This document shows, one piece after another, positions 26,699-35,975 of a stretch of DNA of 50,739 nucleotides. Source of the DNA: Nitrosospira sp. (lineage in GTDB: Bacteria; Pseudomonadota; Gammaproteobacteria; Burkholderiales; Nitrosomonadaceae); contig JACDSH010000012.1 in assembly GCA_013450215.1 (NCBI GenBank), forward strand, positions 1 through 50,739, in the 5' to 3' direction. Every line of letters starts with the position of its first letter. Position 1 is the stretch's first letter. The notes under the pieces are model-generated. The model saw nothing but the letters and a program-made list of their open reading frames with translations, made no database searches and had not been told where the DNA came from. The position numbers were made by a program, and so were the translations under genes.

Positions 26699-28246
26699 CT
26701 ACCAGAATGGCTCGATCTTAGTAAGCTTCACCCAAGCCCGTTCCAGCTCAATTCTTTTCAACGAGGACAGGCCCTCACCCCATCCGAGGATCATACCAAC
26801 CGCCTCCTGCTGACTACCGGTATCCCCCTCCACAGGCAACTCGCTCAGTAGTCTTTTGGCATTAACGGTGTCGTTCATCACTCCCAAGATATCTTGCAAT
26901 AAGGATAAGGTCCGGATGTAGCGTCCCGCCCCCTTGGACGGATAGAGTCCAATAAAAAATTCAACGGCATACCGCTGCTTCTTAGCGACGATGCGCAGAT
27001 CATGCAACTCCGCTACGCTGAAACTCGTCAACCCCTCTCCTTTCCTCATCATTTTCTGATGCCGATCCGCCAGAAGGTTGTCTGCAAACTTCTTCACCGT
27101 CACTCCTGACTGTGTTCCAGTCATCTTGATGGATGATGTACCAGTCTGATCGAACCAGTCCTCCTCAATTAACCATTCACCCATCTGCAACATCAATTGC
27201 ACATAATGATTTGACTCAATGGCGTGGCATGCAGATTCATGGTGCTGTCTTTGCAAATGGTTACACCTATCCTGCAATACCTTCATCCCGGTGTGTTCAG
27301 AGAAACTCGCGCAAATCGGTGCCATTGTCTCAATGACAAACACATCCCAGTCCCGTGCTGGCCCCAATTGACTGCTAAGCCACTTCAGTTCACGAGACAA
27401 CGAAGAGAGGCCATCCTTTGGTAATACCTTGGAGAAGAGACTCACTGCTGAACGCTGCCTCCTCAGCGCAACACGCATCTGGTGTAAGTACTCGGTATCT
27501 TGGCCTAACAGCATCCCGCTCTCATTGGCATGCAGATGATTGAGGCAGCTCCAACTAATGGCCTTGAATGCGGTGCTGACACTCATCTCCGGATCAAGCT
27601 TGACCTGCCCTGACTTAATCGGCAGCGAATCACCGTTGAGGCAGAGCATGTAGCCACGCTCTGCCTTACTCACATTCACCAGTCTGAATGGAGCACTGTT
27701 CAGTAGTTCCAACGCGAGTTGAAATAGTTGTCCAGGTCTACCTGATTTCAATTCCAGCTCGACTTCGCACAGCGGTATTCTGTCATCACCGGAAATAATC
27801 TCTCCCCGGTCCAGACAGAACTCTACTTCACCACCATCAGAAAGACGGAGCATGCGGGCACTACGCTTGAAGTCTGTGGTAAAAATAGGTCTCAGCTGGT
27901 CACGTAGTTCGACCGAACTAAATAGCCTGATGAGGGCAGGGTCCGTTATCTTGGTAAAATCGAGTCGCTCTTTCAGAACCGGGAACTCCCACTCATCGCG
28001 CTGATGCAGTCCTGCGGTAACGCCTCCACTCCCCTTTATGGTCTGCACCCACCTCCTGCCGCTACGGCGCAACCGTAGCCCGATACCGTGACGTTTGAGG
28101 TCTAGCTTTGGGGTATCGTAATAAATACTGTAGAGTCTTTGCGTGACCGGCTTGGAAATGCTTAATGACTTGAGTAGGGTACTACGCTGCAGACGTGTAA
28201 CACCATCAGGGGATAGACTCAGCTTGAGCTCGGTTTCGATCGGCAT
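26699..28246 (-). CDS. CYTH and CHAD domain protein (putative inorganic triphosphatase)
   Basis: A 515-aa two-domain protein. The N-terminal CYTH domain (about residues 1-200) begins with the ExExK signature in IETELKLSL, the metal and triphosphate tunnel of inorganic triphosphatases and YgiF. The C-terminal CHAD domain (about 220-510) is helical with conserved basic and His residues, such as YLHQMRVALRRQRSA and ELHDLRIVAKKQRYAVEF. CHAD binds polyphosphate in characterised proteins. The gene lies 34 bp after ppk1 on the same strand, so the pair is probably one transcript. Triphosphate hydrolysis or localisation to polyphosphate granules is the likely role. ATG start; it converges on fba. Confidence 0.9.
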   Translation of the reverse strand: MPIETELKLSLSPDGVTRLQRSTLLKSLSISKPVTQRLYSIYYDTPKLDLKRHGIGLRLRRSGRRWVQTIKGSGGVTAGLHQRDEWEFPVLKERLDFTKITDPALIRLFSSVELRDQLRPIFTTDFKRSARMLRLSDGGEVEFCLDRGEIISGDDRIPLCEVELELKSGRPGQLFQLALELLNSAPFRLVNVSKAERGYMLCLNGDSLPIKSGQVKLDPEMSVSTAFKAISWSCLNHLHANESGMLLGQDTEYLHQMRVALRRQRSAVSLFSKVLPKDGLSSLSRELKWLSSQLGPARDWDVFVIETMAPICASFSEHTGMKVLQDRCNHLQRQHHESACHAIESNHYVQLMLQMGEWLIEEDWFDQTGTSSIKMTGTQSGVTVKKFADNLLADRHQKMMRKGEGLTSFSVAELHDLRIVAKKQRYAVEFFIGLYPSKGAGRYIRTLSLLQDILGVMNDTVNAKRLLSELPVEGDTGSQQEAVGMILGWGEGLSSLKRIELERAWVKLTKIEPFW

Positions 28247-28280
28247 GATATTGTCCGAGTTACCTCATGCCAGTTCGGAT

Positions 28281-30356
28281 CTACTTAACAATTGAAAGCG
28301 CTGTGAGAAGGGCCTCTTGGGCGCAAAAATTCTTGCTGCTACGGGCAGTTATTAGGTGGTAATCACCATCCGAATCCATCTCCCAAGATTGTCCATTATC
28401 CCTGAGATAGGGCTTTAACCCTTCGGTGAGTACGCGTTTTTTCAGTCGTGAATTCAGAACCGGAAAACATATCTCGATCCGCCGAAAAAAATTTCGGTCC
28501 ATCCAATCTGCACTGGAGAGATACGTATTGTTAGAGCCATCGCTACGAAAGTAGAAGATGCGAGTATGCTCAAGGAATCGTCCAATCACCGATCTCACAC
28601 GGATATTCTCTGATAGTCCAGCGATGCCAGGTCTCAGCACACAGACACCACGCACAATGAGATCGATCTTCACCCCTGCCGAGGAGGCATCATAGAGAGC
28701 CCGGATGACTTCTGGCTCCAGCAGAGAATTCATCTTGGCAATGATACGAGCCGGTCTTCCATCCTTCGCAATCTGCATCTCGTTTTTAATCGCTTTAAGA
28801 GTCTCTCTGTGAAAGCTAAATGGTGATTGCCACAGGTGTTTTAACTTCCCCGCCTTTCCAAGACTGGTCAGCTGTGTGAATACTTCATTCACATCAGCGC
28901 AAATTTCTTCGTTACAGGTGAGTAACCCGAAATCAGTATATAAGCCGGCAGTTCTGGGATGATAATTTCCAGTGCCAAGATGCACATAACGGCGTAATGA
29001 GCCCCCTTCCCGTCTCACGATCATTACCATCTTGGAATGGGTCTTGTGACCGACCACGCCGTAGACCACATGAGCACCGACTCCCTCCAGACGACCGGCC
29101 CAGTTAATATTAGCCTCCTCATCAAACCGAGCCAGCAATTCAACCACGACCGTCACCTCCTTCCCCTTACTCGCCGCATCAATGAGGGATTCCATGATCA
29201 CAGAATCGGTTCCGGTACGATAGACCGTCTGCTTGATAGCTACTACGCAAGGGTCCACTGCAGCCTGTTGGATGAAATGAACTACCGGTTGAAATGATTG
29301 GTATGGGTGATGCAATAGGATATCGCTCTTACGCATCATCTGAAAAATATCATCCCCTCTATTTTTCTGGGATATTGCCGGCAGACCGGGGATAAAGAGT
29401 GGATACTTTAAGTCTGAACGTTCAATCTGGTCAGAGACCCCCATCATTCGTACTAGATTCACTGGACCCTCTACCTGGTAGAAGTCTTCAGGAGTCAATC
29501 CGAATTGATCCAGCAAAAAACTCGCTATATGTGGAGGGCACCCATCCGATACTTCCAACCTCACAGCATCACCAAAATGGCGGTGCGGAAGCTCAACTTG
29601 CAGCGCCACTCGCAGATTCTTGACCTCCTCCTCATCTACGAATAGATCGCTATTCCGAGTGACTCGGAATTGATGACATCCCAGTACATTCATTCCGGAG
29701 AATAGCTCGTCGACATGGGCATGCAGGACTGATGATAAAAAGATGAAATCGTACCCTCCGGCACTGATCTCTCGAGGCAATAGAATCAAGCGTGGCAGCA
29801 CCCGTGGCGCCTGCACAATCGCCACTCCAGAAGCTCGCCCGAAAGCATCCTTCCCACTCAACTGCACCACAAAATTTAAGCTCTTATTAAGTACGCGTGG
29901 GAAGGGATGTGCTGGATCAAGTCCAATCGGAGTCAGTACCGGCATCAAATCTCGAAAGAAGAATGCCTTGACCCATTCTTGCTGAGCGCCGCTCCAATCG
30001 GCCCGCCTCAGGAAGTTAATTCCCTCACCCGCTAGCTCTGGCAGAATCTCATGGTTCAGTAACTGATACTGTTTTTTGACCAGCTCGTGAGTCTTCTCTG
30101 AGACTATCTTGAAAACTTCCCCCGACTCCATCCCGTCGGGTGTGCGGACGAGCGACCCCAACTTGATTTGTTCCTTCAGTCCGGCAACTCGTATCTCAAA
30201 AAATTCATCTAGATTACTGCTGACGATACTTAAGAATTTCAACCTCTCTAAGAGAGGCGTCTCTCTATTCTCTGCCTGGGCGAGTACCCGCTTGTTGAAT
30301 TCGATCAGACTTAACTCTCGGTTAAGAAATAGATTGGAGGTGGGTACTCTGATCAT
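28281..30356 (-). CDS. ppk: Polyphosphate kinase 1
   Basis: A 691-aa enzyme that polymerises the gamma-phosphate of ATP into inorganic polyphosphate. It begins with the N domain FLNRELSLIEFNKRVLAQA, followed by PPK head and catalytic domains. The candidate autophosphorylated-His segment is YVHLGTGNYHPRTAGLYTD, preceded by GHKTHSKMVMI, both typical of the phospholipase-D-like C1 domain. The second HKD-like region follows. The length is that of standard PPK1. No exopolyphosphatase gene (ppx) is adjacent, unlike in some genomes; the CYTH-CHAD gene takes the next place instead. ATG start at 30356. Confidence 0.96.
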   Translation of the reverse strand: MIRVPTSNLFLNRELSLIEFNKRVLAQAENRETPLLERLKFLSIVSSNLDEFFEIRVAGLKEQIKLGSLVRTPDGMESGEVFKIVSEKTHELVKKQYQLLNHEILPELAGEGINFLRRADWSGAQQEWVKAFFFRDLMPVLTPIGLDPAHPFPRVLNKSLNFVVQLSGKDAFGRASGVAIVQAPRVLPRLILLPREISAGGYDFIFLSSVLHAHVDELFSGMNVLGCHQFRVTRNSDLFVDEEEVKNLRVALQVELPHRHFGDAVRLEVSDGCPPHIASFLLDQFGLTPEDFYQVEGPVNLVRMMGVSDQIERSDLKYPLFIPGLPAISQKNRGDDIFQMMRKSDILLHHPYQSFQPVVHFIQQAAVDPCVVAIKQTVYRTGTDSVIMESLIDAASKGKEVTVVVELLARFDEEANINWAGRLEGVGAHVVYGVVGHKTHSKMVMIVRREGGSLRRYVHLGTGNYHPRTAGLYTDFGLLTCNEEICADVNEVFTQLTSLGKAGKLKHLWQSPFSFHRETLKAIKNEMQIAKDGRPARIIAKMNSLLEPEVIRALYDASSAGVKIDLIVRGVCVLRPGIAGLSENIRVRSVIGRFLEHTRIFYFRSDGSNNTYLSSADWMDRNFFRRIEICFPVLNSRLKKRVLTEGLKPYLRDNGQSWEMDSDGDYHLITARSSKNFCAQEALLTALSIVK

Positions 30357-30443
30357 GGAAGGTGGACTAAATTACAAGACTTGAACCACTTATCCTTGTA
30401 GCCATTCTCGGACATTATGGCAAGAGGCTGTCCACTGACAGAC

Positions 30444-30713
30444 TTACTTAACTGGCACATAGCCCACTGGCTTCTCTGCCCCACTACCAAAGAAGTACGC
30501 CTCAAGTTGCTCGGCTAAGTATTTACGCGCTTTGATATCAGAGAGATTGAGTCGGTACTCATTGACCAACATAGTCTGGTGCTTGAGCCACGCAGCCCAA
30601 GCCTCCTTCGATACATTTTCAAAGATACGTTTTCCCAATTCCCCCGGATAGGGCAGAAAGTCCAGACCCTCTGCCTCGCTACCCAGCTTGATACATTTGA
30701 CGGTTCTTGCCAT
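30444..30713 (-). CDS. yggX: Fe(II)-trafficking / oxidative damage protection protein YggX
   Basis: An 89-aa protein of the YggX family. It starts [21 protein letters not shown], giving the conserved early Cys, then [28 protein letters not shown] and the C-terminal EAYFFG. Members protect iron-sulfur clusters from oxidants and may carry ferrous iron. Its length is full. It lies 87 bp upstream of ppk1 and 74 bp downstream of argA on the same strand, but spacing does not prove an operon. Confidence 0.93.
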   Translation of the reverse strand: MARTVKCIKLGSEAEGLDFLPYPGELGKRIFENVSKEAWAAWLKHQTMLVNEYRLNLSDIKARKYLAEQLEAYFFGSGAEKPVGYVPVK

Positions 30714-30787
30714 TTATCCCTCTCCCATTAAATTGGCCACTCGATCTTGATACGGCCCATTCACCGCCTAGCAGGTTACTGCACACA

Positions 30788-32125
30788 CTAAATTTTTTTT
30801 ATGAGGGCCTTGGATCGGCGCTGATAGTTATACATCCCCTGCTTTTCCTTGGGCAGTTTCCCAATCCCAATCTCCTCGAAGCCGCGTTCGAGAAACCAAT
30901 GCGCAGCACCGGTGGTGAGTACAAATAACTTTTTGCTGCCCTGTGTCTTAGCTTTGACCTCGACATACTTAAGTAGTGTGTCGCCATATCCTGCGTTGCG
31001 ATGATCGTAATGCACCGCAAGGCAGGCGAGTTCGCTCACTCGCTCATCAGGAAAAGGATAAATCGCGGCACAGGCTACGATCATGCAATCATGCTCGAGC
31101 ACAACAAAACGGTCCATCTCCATCTCCAATACTTCTCGGCTACGACGTACCAATACACCCTTGGCCTCGAGTGGTTCAATCAATTGCAGGATGCCCCCCA
31201 CATCTTCAATCCCCGCACCCCGCAGGGTCTGTAACGGTCCTTGAGAGATCATGCTTCCGGTACCGTCATGAGTAAATAGTTCCTGCAATACCGCCCCATC
31301 CACATGGCGACTGATGAGATGCGCCCGGGCCACCCCCCCTTCGCAGGCTTGCACTGCATAGGGGAGATACGACTGAACGTCGTCAGAGATCTTGGTCGAG
31401 CCATCTGCTGCCCTTGCGAGTAACTCCTTACTCTCAGTCACGGTCAACTCTCTCAGCAGTTTATTAGATTTTCCTTTGGACTTCTCTTCGACACCCCTAG
31501 CATCCATCAGAAAAATAAGCTTCTCCGCATTGAGTGCTATTGCAGCTGCCGCGGCAACATTTTCCAGAGTCAGATTGAAGATTTCACCGGTTGGAGAATA
31601 ACCAAGTGGCGACAGCAGGGCCACTTCACCCTGCTCTAACCGTGACCGGATCGAGACAGCATCGATCTTACGAACTTCGCCAGTGTGCATCAGGTCAATA
31701 CCCTCCAACACTCCGATCGGTCGGGCCGTGACAAAGTTACCGCTAGCAACGCGTATGGAGGCATTCGCCATGGGTGAGTTAGGCAGGCCCATCGATAGTA
31801 ATGCCTCGATCTCAACGCGCACCCGCCCCACCGACTCCTTAACGCATTGGAGTGTATCGGTATCCGTCACGCGCATTCCATTGACATAGGAGGTTTGTAG
31901 TTTACGTTCCTGCAGCCGCACCTCAATCTGTGGGCGCGCACCATGCACCAGAACCAGCCTTACTCCCAGGCTCGATAGCAGGTTAAGGTCGTGAACCAGT
32001 CCCACGAACTTCCCATCTGCAACCACCTCACCACCGAAAGCAACGACAAAGGTTTTGCCTCTGAAGCCATTGACATAGGGGGCCACCGATCGGAACCAGT
32101 CGACAAAATCAGTATTGATCTTCAC
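30788..32125 (-). CDS. argA: Amino-acid N-acetyltransferase (N-acetylglutamate synthase)
   Basis: A 445-aa bifunctional-architecture ArgA that acetylates glutamate in the first step of arginine synthesis. The N-terminal amino-acid-kinase domain (about 20-285) has VVAFGGEVVADG and LVLVHGARPQIE; in this family it serves arginine feedback inhibition. The C-terminal GNAT domain (about 300-440) has acetyl-CoA-binding features such as LACLAVHYDHRNAGYGD and LFVLTTGAAHWFLERGF. The starting helix FVDWFRSVAPYVNGFRGK is characteristic of ArgA. The 139 bp upstream of its start, toward rsmE, contain no gene. Confidence 0.94.
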   Translation of the reverse strand: MKINTDFVDWFRSVAPYVNGFRGKTFVVAFGGEVVADGKFVGLVHDLNLLSSLGVRLVLVHGARPQIEVRLQERKLQTSYVNGMRVTDTDTLQCVKESVGRVRVEIEALLSMGLPNSPMANASIRVASGNFVTARPIGVLEGIDLMHTGEVRKIDAVSIRSRLEQGEVALLSPLGYSPTGEIFNLTLENVAAAAAIALNAEKLIFLMDARGVEEKSKGKSNKLLRELTVTESKELLARAADGSTKISDDVQSYLPYAVQACEGGVARAHLISRHVDGAVLQELFTHDGTGSMISQGPLQTLRGAGIEDVGGILQLIEPLEAKGVLVRRSREVLEMEMDRFVVLEHDCMIVACAAIYPFPDERVSELACLAVHYDHRNAGYGDTLLKYVEVKAKTQGSKKLFVLTTGAAHWFLERGFEEIGIGKLPKEKQGMYNYQRRSKALIKKI

Positions 32126-32264
32126 GTTCTAAGTTGACGCATTTTAAATATCCACCAAATAGTTAGGCGATGGCCATAGTTTACAAGTCAACACCCAAAA
32201 CTCAAAACTAAGAGACCGAGGGACAGACCAGATGTGAGTATGTTGACCCTATAACTGAGTCCCA

Positions 32265-33032
32265 TTAATAATCGCCCCACAGGGCCTGCATCGCTGCAAC
32301 TGCAGCCAGCGCCGCCGTCTCAGTACGAAGTATGCGCCCACCCAGTTTCAATGGTACAAGCCCAGCAACCAGAGCGGCAGCCTCTTCCTCTGGTGCAAAT
32401 CCCCCTTCCGGCCCAACCATCACAGTCAGCGAGGAGCATTGAGTTGCTTCCGGAAAATCCCTAAGCCTCTTCTTTGATGTAGGGAGAAGCATAAAACACG
32501 GGTTATGAACTGACTCACCGGGCAAGATCTTGTGCTCGCCCATCTGACGACTCAACCAATCAGATAATGACAATACCGGCAGCAATTGCGGCAAATGATT
32601 CCTGCCACACTGTTCGCATGCAGAGATCACGATCTGGTGCCAATGCTGTAATCGTTTATCCGCTCGCTCACCTGAGAGTCTGACGAGACTTCTAGTTGTG
32701 ATAATCGGCTGAATGCGGCTTACACCCATCTCAACCGCTTTTTGTATGATCCAGTCCATCTTCTCGTTAGCGCATACCGCCTGTACCAACGTGATATCGA
32801 GAGGCGACTCACACTCGGCTGCAAGATGTTCCTCCACCGTGACCGTGGTGCCGCTCTTGCCGATACTCGCAATAACTGTCGAAAACTCGCCACCACTGCC
32901 GTTAAATAGAGTGACCCGATCCCCTGGCTCCAGCCTCAACACGCGAGCGGCGTGGTGAGCGGCATTGGGGGGTAACTCGAGGATTCGGCCCGGGGTAATC
33001 TCGCCGGGGCAATAGAAGCGGTGTGTCGTCAT
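32265..33032 (-). CDS. rsmE: 16S rRNA m3U1498 methyltransferase RsmE
   Basis: A SPOUT-class methyltransferase of about 255 aa that modifies U1498 of 16S rRNA. The start is taken at the ATG giving MTTHRFYCPGEI, where family members begin. An in-frame ATG at 33056 would add eight residues and has no better ribosome-binding site. The N-terminal PUA-like domain contains HHAARVLRLEPGDRVTLFNG. The SPOUT knot carries MVGPEGGFAPEEE and LGGRILRTETAALAA, which bind SAM. It is divergent from the thioredoxin-like gene, 67 bp away. Confidence 0.94.
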   Translation of the reverse strand: MTTHRFYCPGEITPGRILELPPNAAHHAARVLRLEPGDRVTLFNGSGGEFSTVIASIGKSGTTVTVEEHLAAECESPLDITLVQAVCANEKMDWIIQKAVEMGVSRIQPIITTRSLVRLSGERADKRLQHWHQIVISACEQCGRNHLPQLLPVLSLSDWLSRQMGEHKILPGESVHNPCFMLLPTSKKRLRDFPEATQCSSLTVMVGPEGGFAPEEEAAALVAGLVPLKLGGRILRTETAALAAVAAMQALWGDY

Positions 33033-33099
33033 ATTTTCTGGGTCAAATGCGACCATGATAATATAAAACCCGTTACTGTCAGAAATTCAGGAGAAGAAC

Positions 33100-33657
33100 A
33101 TGGCAAGCTTAGAAACACCCATTTGTGATTTCGGCTGGAAGGCATTGGATTTTGATTTGCCTGGAGTCGATGGGAATCGTTACAACCTATCATCGGCGAG
33201 AGGTGAGAATGGGCTTCTGCTGATGTTCATCTGTAACCATTGCCCTTATGTGAAAGTGATACGGGAGCGCATCATGCGAGATGCAAAGGAACTTCGTCAG
33301 TACGGTATCGGCACTATCGCCATCATGTCTAATGACCCCGCCGATTATCCAGAAGATTCTTTCGAAAATATGTCGAGGGTATCGCAAGAATTCGACTTCC
33401 CATTCCCCTATGTATGGGATCAGACCCAGCAGGTCGCAAAGGATTATGGTGCGGTCTGTACGCCGGATTTTTTTGGCTTTAACAGCAGTCTCGAGTTGCA
33501 GTATCGAGGGAGGCTAGATGCCTCACGCAAAGAGGCCGCACCTGCCGATGCGCGGCGCGAGCTATTCGATGCAATGAAGCAGGTCTCAACAATGGGGCAA
33601 GGACCTCGTCAGCAGACCCCCAGTATCGGCTGCTCGATCAAGTGGAGAACAGAATAA
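33100..33657 (+). CDS. Thioredoxin-family (AhpC/TSA-like) protein
   Basis: A 185-aa thioredoxin-fold protein of the alkyl-hydroperoxide-reductase/TSA-related group. It has no signal peptide. After the hydrophobic strand LLLMFICNHCPYVKVI the redox motif is CNHC followed by a Pro, in the usual place, and CTPDFFGF provides the cis-Pro region. It is typical of the small cytosolic thioredoxin family protein often annotated as redoxin. The ATG follows AGGAGAAG. The inositol-monophosphatase-like gene starts 2 bp after its stop, so the two are translated from one message. Confidence 0.85.
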   Translation: MASLETPICDFGWKALDFDLPGVDGNRYNLSSARGENGLLLMFICNHCPYVKVIRERIMRDAKELRQYGIGTIAIMSNDPADYPEDSFENMSRVSQEFDFPFPYVWDQTQQVAKDYGAVCTPDFFGFNSSLELQYRGRLDASRKEAAPADARRELFDAMKQVSTMGQGPRQQTPSIGCSIKWRTE

Positions 33658-33659
33658 GC

Positions 33660-34442
33660 ATGATCGAGGAGGTCATCTCTGTAGTCAGGACTGTGGCTCA
33701 GCAGGAGATCATGCCTCGTTACCTACGAGTGGCCCATCAACACAAGTCTGATGGCAGCTTATTTACCGAGGCCGATCTAGCGACGCAAGAGGCACTCACT
33801 CGTGAGCTGAGGAAGATCTACCTAGCTCCGGTCGTGGGTGAGGAGATGTCTGAGACAGAGCAGCGAGAACAATGGCTGGCCGGTGACTCTGGTCTGTGGT
33901 GCATGGACCCGATCGATGGCACCTCTAACTTCGTCAGTGGGCTGCCCTATTTTGCCATTTCAGTTGCACTGATGCGCCACGGAAGGAGCATCCTCGGGGT
34001 GGTTTACGATCCGGTAGCGGATGAGATGTTCTATGCTGAAAAGGGCAAGGGTGCATACCTCAATGGCAAAAAGCTGCCGCTCAAGGAACATGTTCCCGCT
34101 CTTTGTAACGCAATCGCGGAGGTCGACTTAAAGCGTCTTAGCTATAAATTAGCTGCAGCGGTCGCAACCGATCTGCCTTGTTCCTCCCAGCGTAATTATG
34201 GCGCCAGCGCACTAGACTGGTGCTACACCGCTGCCGGTCGTTTTGATATCTATCTACATGGTGGACAGAGGCTGTGGGACTATGCCGCAGGCTATCTAAT
34301 CCTGGAAGAGGCGGGGGGGCGGATATGCGGTCTGGATCAGGATGATTTCTGGGCAGAGCCTCTATGGCAGCGAGCAGCCATTGCGGGGCTCGATCCTGAC
34401 CTATTCTTGCAGTGGCGGGACTGGGTTCGCTCACACCGGTAA
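33660..34442 (+). CDS. Inositol-monophosphatase-family phosphatase
   Basis: A Mg-dependent phosphatase of about 260 aa in the IMPase/FBPase superfamily. I take the ATG at 33660, ten bases after GGAGAA, rather than the GTG at 33642. Metal-binding motifs are FTEADLATQ near residue 35, VVGEEMSE near 60, MDPIDGTSNF near 83 and LWDYAAGYLILEEAGG near 205. Members hydrolyse inositol phosphates, histidinol phosphate, 3-phosphoadenosine 5-phosphate or sugar phosphates, and this sequence does not decide between them. It is the second gene of a two-gene unit with the thioredoxin-like protein, and trkA starts about 70 bp downstream. Confidence 0.88.
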   Translation: MIEEVISVVRTVAQQEIMPRYLRVAHQHKSDGSLFTEADLATQEALTRELRKIYLAPVVGEEMSETEQREQWLAGDSGLWCMDPIDGTSNFVSGLPYFAISVALMRHGRSILGVVYDPVADEMFYAEKGKGAYLNGKKLPLKEHVPALCNAIAEVDLKRLSYKLAAAVATDLPCSSQRNYGASALDWCYTAAGRFDIYLHGGQRLWDYAAGYLILEEAGGRICGLDQDDFWAEPLWQRAAIAGLDPDLFLQWRDWVRSHR

Positions 34443-34511
34443 AGCTGCTGACATGGCCGCCCACATTAAACAGGAATAGAATCTCAACATTTCAAGAGGC
34501 AGATAAATCGA

Positions 34512-35963
34512 TTGAAGATTATTATTCTGGGCGCAGGACGGGTCGGCACATCGGTTGCGGAGAGTTTGGTGAGCGAGGCCAACGATATCACCATGGTCGA
34601 CCTCGACTCGGATCGACTGCACCTGCTGCAAGACCATCTTGACCTGCGAACGGTGGTAGGGAATGCCTCTCACCCATCTGTCATGATACGGGCCGGCGCC
34701 GAGGATGCAGATATGATCCTTGCTGTGACTCAGAGTGACGAGACTAATCTGGTGGCATGTAAGCTCGCTGCCACCATGTTTAACACCCCGACCAAGATCG
34801 CACGTATTCACTCGGCCAATTTTCTGGCCTATCCAGAAATTTTTTCTGCAGATAATTTCTGTGTTGACTTTGTCATTTGCCCGGAAAAGATCCTGACCGA
34901 GTACATCGAGAAACTGATTGAGTTTCCGGAGGCATTGCAGGTACTTGATTTCGCTAATGGCAAGGTGAGCCTAGTCGCGGTCCGTGCTTTTCACGGGGGT
35001 CCTTTGGTCGGGCGTGAGTTACAGGAACTCCGCCAGCATGTGCCCAATGTCGACACACGTGTGGCCGCAATCTTCCGCAAGGACCGGCCCATCATCCCCG
35101 AAGGCGATACCGTGATCGAGGCTGAGGATGAGGTATTTTTTATTGCTCCCGAGAAAGACATACGTGCCGTGATGAGAGAGATGCGGAGAATGGACAAGCC
35201 AGTCGAGCGCGTAATGATTGCTGGTGGTGGAAATATTGGAAAGCGCCTCGCCAAAGCTCTCGAAAAAGACCATCAGGTAAAGATCATTGAGTACGACAAG
35301 CGCGCAAGCGAACGATTGGCAGCTGATCTGGATCATGCCCTAGTGCTGCATGGAGATGCCACAGACGAGGATCTACTGGAGAGTGAGAATATCGCAGAGA
35401 TGGATATGTTCTGCGCTCTCACCAATGATGACGAGAATAACATCATGTCAGCGCTGCTGGCTAAGCGTATGGGTGCTCGCAAGGTGATCGCACTCATCAA
35501 CCGCAGCGCCTATGTGGATCTGGTGCAAAGTGGCAGTATTGATATCGCCATCTCCCCTGCGCAGGTCACCATCGGTTCCCTTCTCACGCATATCCGTCGC
35601 GGGGATGTGGCGGCGGTGCATAGCCTTCGTCGTGGTGCAGCAGAGGCATTAGAACTTGTCGTACACGGTGACGCCCGATCGTCCAATGTAGTGGGTCGCA
35701 AAGTGGCGGATATCAAGCTACCTAAAGGTGCCAGCATCGGGGCCATCGTTCGCGGTCTGCCGACAACAGAAGGCAGAGACCCGGGAGAAGATGATGGAAA
35801 AAAGAAGGCGAGAGGCGCTTCATCCAATCCGGATGCGCAGGTATTAATCGCTCATCATGACACTGTGATTGAGACAGGGGACCATGTCATTTTATTCGTG
35901 ATCAATAAGAAGTTGATCCACCAGGTAGAGGAGTTGTTTCAGGTCGGTGTTGGATTCCTGTAA
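34512..35963 (+). CDS. trkA: Trk potassium uptake regulatory NAD-binding protein TrkA
   Basis: A 483-aa cytoplasmic regulatory subunit with two tandem RCK units. The first Rossmann fold is MKIIILGAGRVGTSVAESL. The start codon is TTG at 34512, with GAGG upstream. The second fold has MIAGGGNIGKRLAKALE near residue 236. Each RCK_N domain is followed by an RCK_C domain. It binds NAD(H) and controls the TrkH channel. The second RCK_C contains an extra charged stretch, GRDPGEDDGKKKARG, near residue 422, which makes the protein longer than E. coli TrkA (458 aa). It lies 12 bp before trkH. Confidence 0.95.
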   Translation: MKIIILGAGRVGTSVAESLVSEANDITMVDLDSDRLHLLQDHLDLRTVVGNASHPSVMIRAGAEDADMILAVTQSDETNLVACKLAATMFNTPTKIARIHSANFLAYPEIFSADNFCVDFVICPEKILTEYIEKLIEFPEALQVLDFANGKVSLVAVRAFHGGPLVGRELQELRQHVPNVDTRVAAIFRKDRPIIPEGDTVIEAEDEVFFIAPEKDIRAVMREMRRMDKPVERVMIAGGGNIGKRLAKALEKDHQVKIIEYDKRASERLAADLDHALVLHGDATDEDLLESENIAEMDMFCALTNDDENNIMSALLAKRMGARKVIALINRSAYVDLVQSGSIDIAISPAQVTIGSLLTHIRRGDVAAVHSLRRGAAEALELVVHGDARSSNVVGRKVADIKLPKGASIGAIVRGLPTTEGRDPGEDDGKKKARGASSNPDAQVLIAHHDTVIETGDHVILFVINKKLIHQVEELFQVGVGFL

Positions 35964-35975
35964 ACGGAACCCTCG

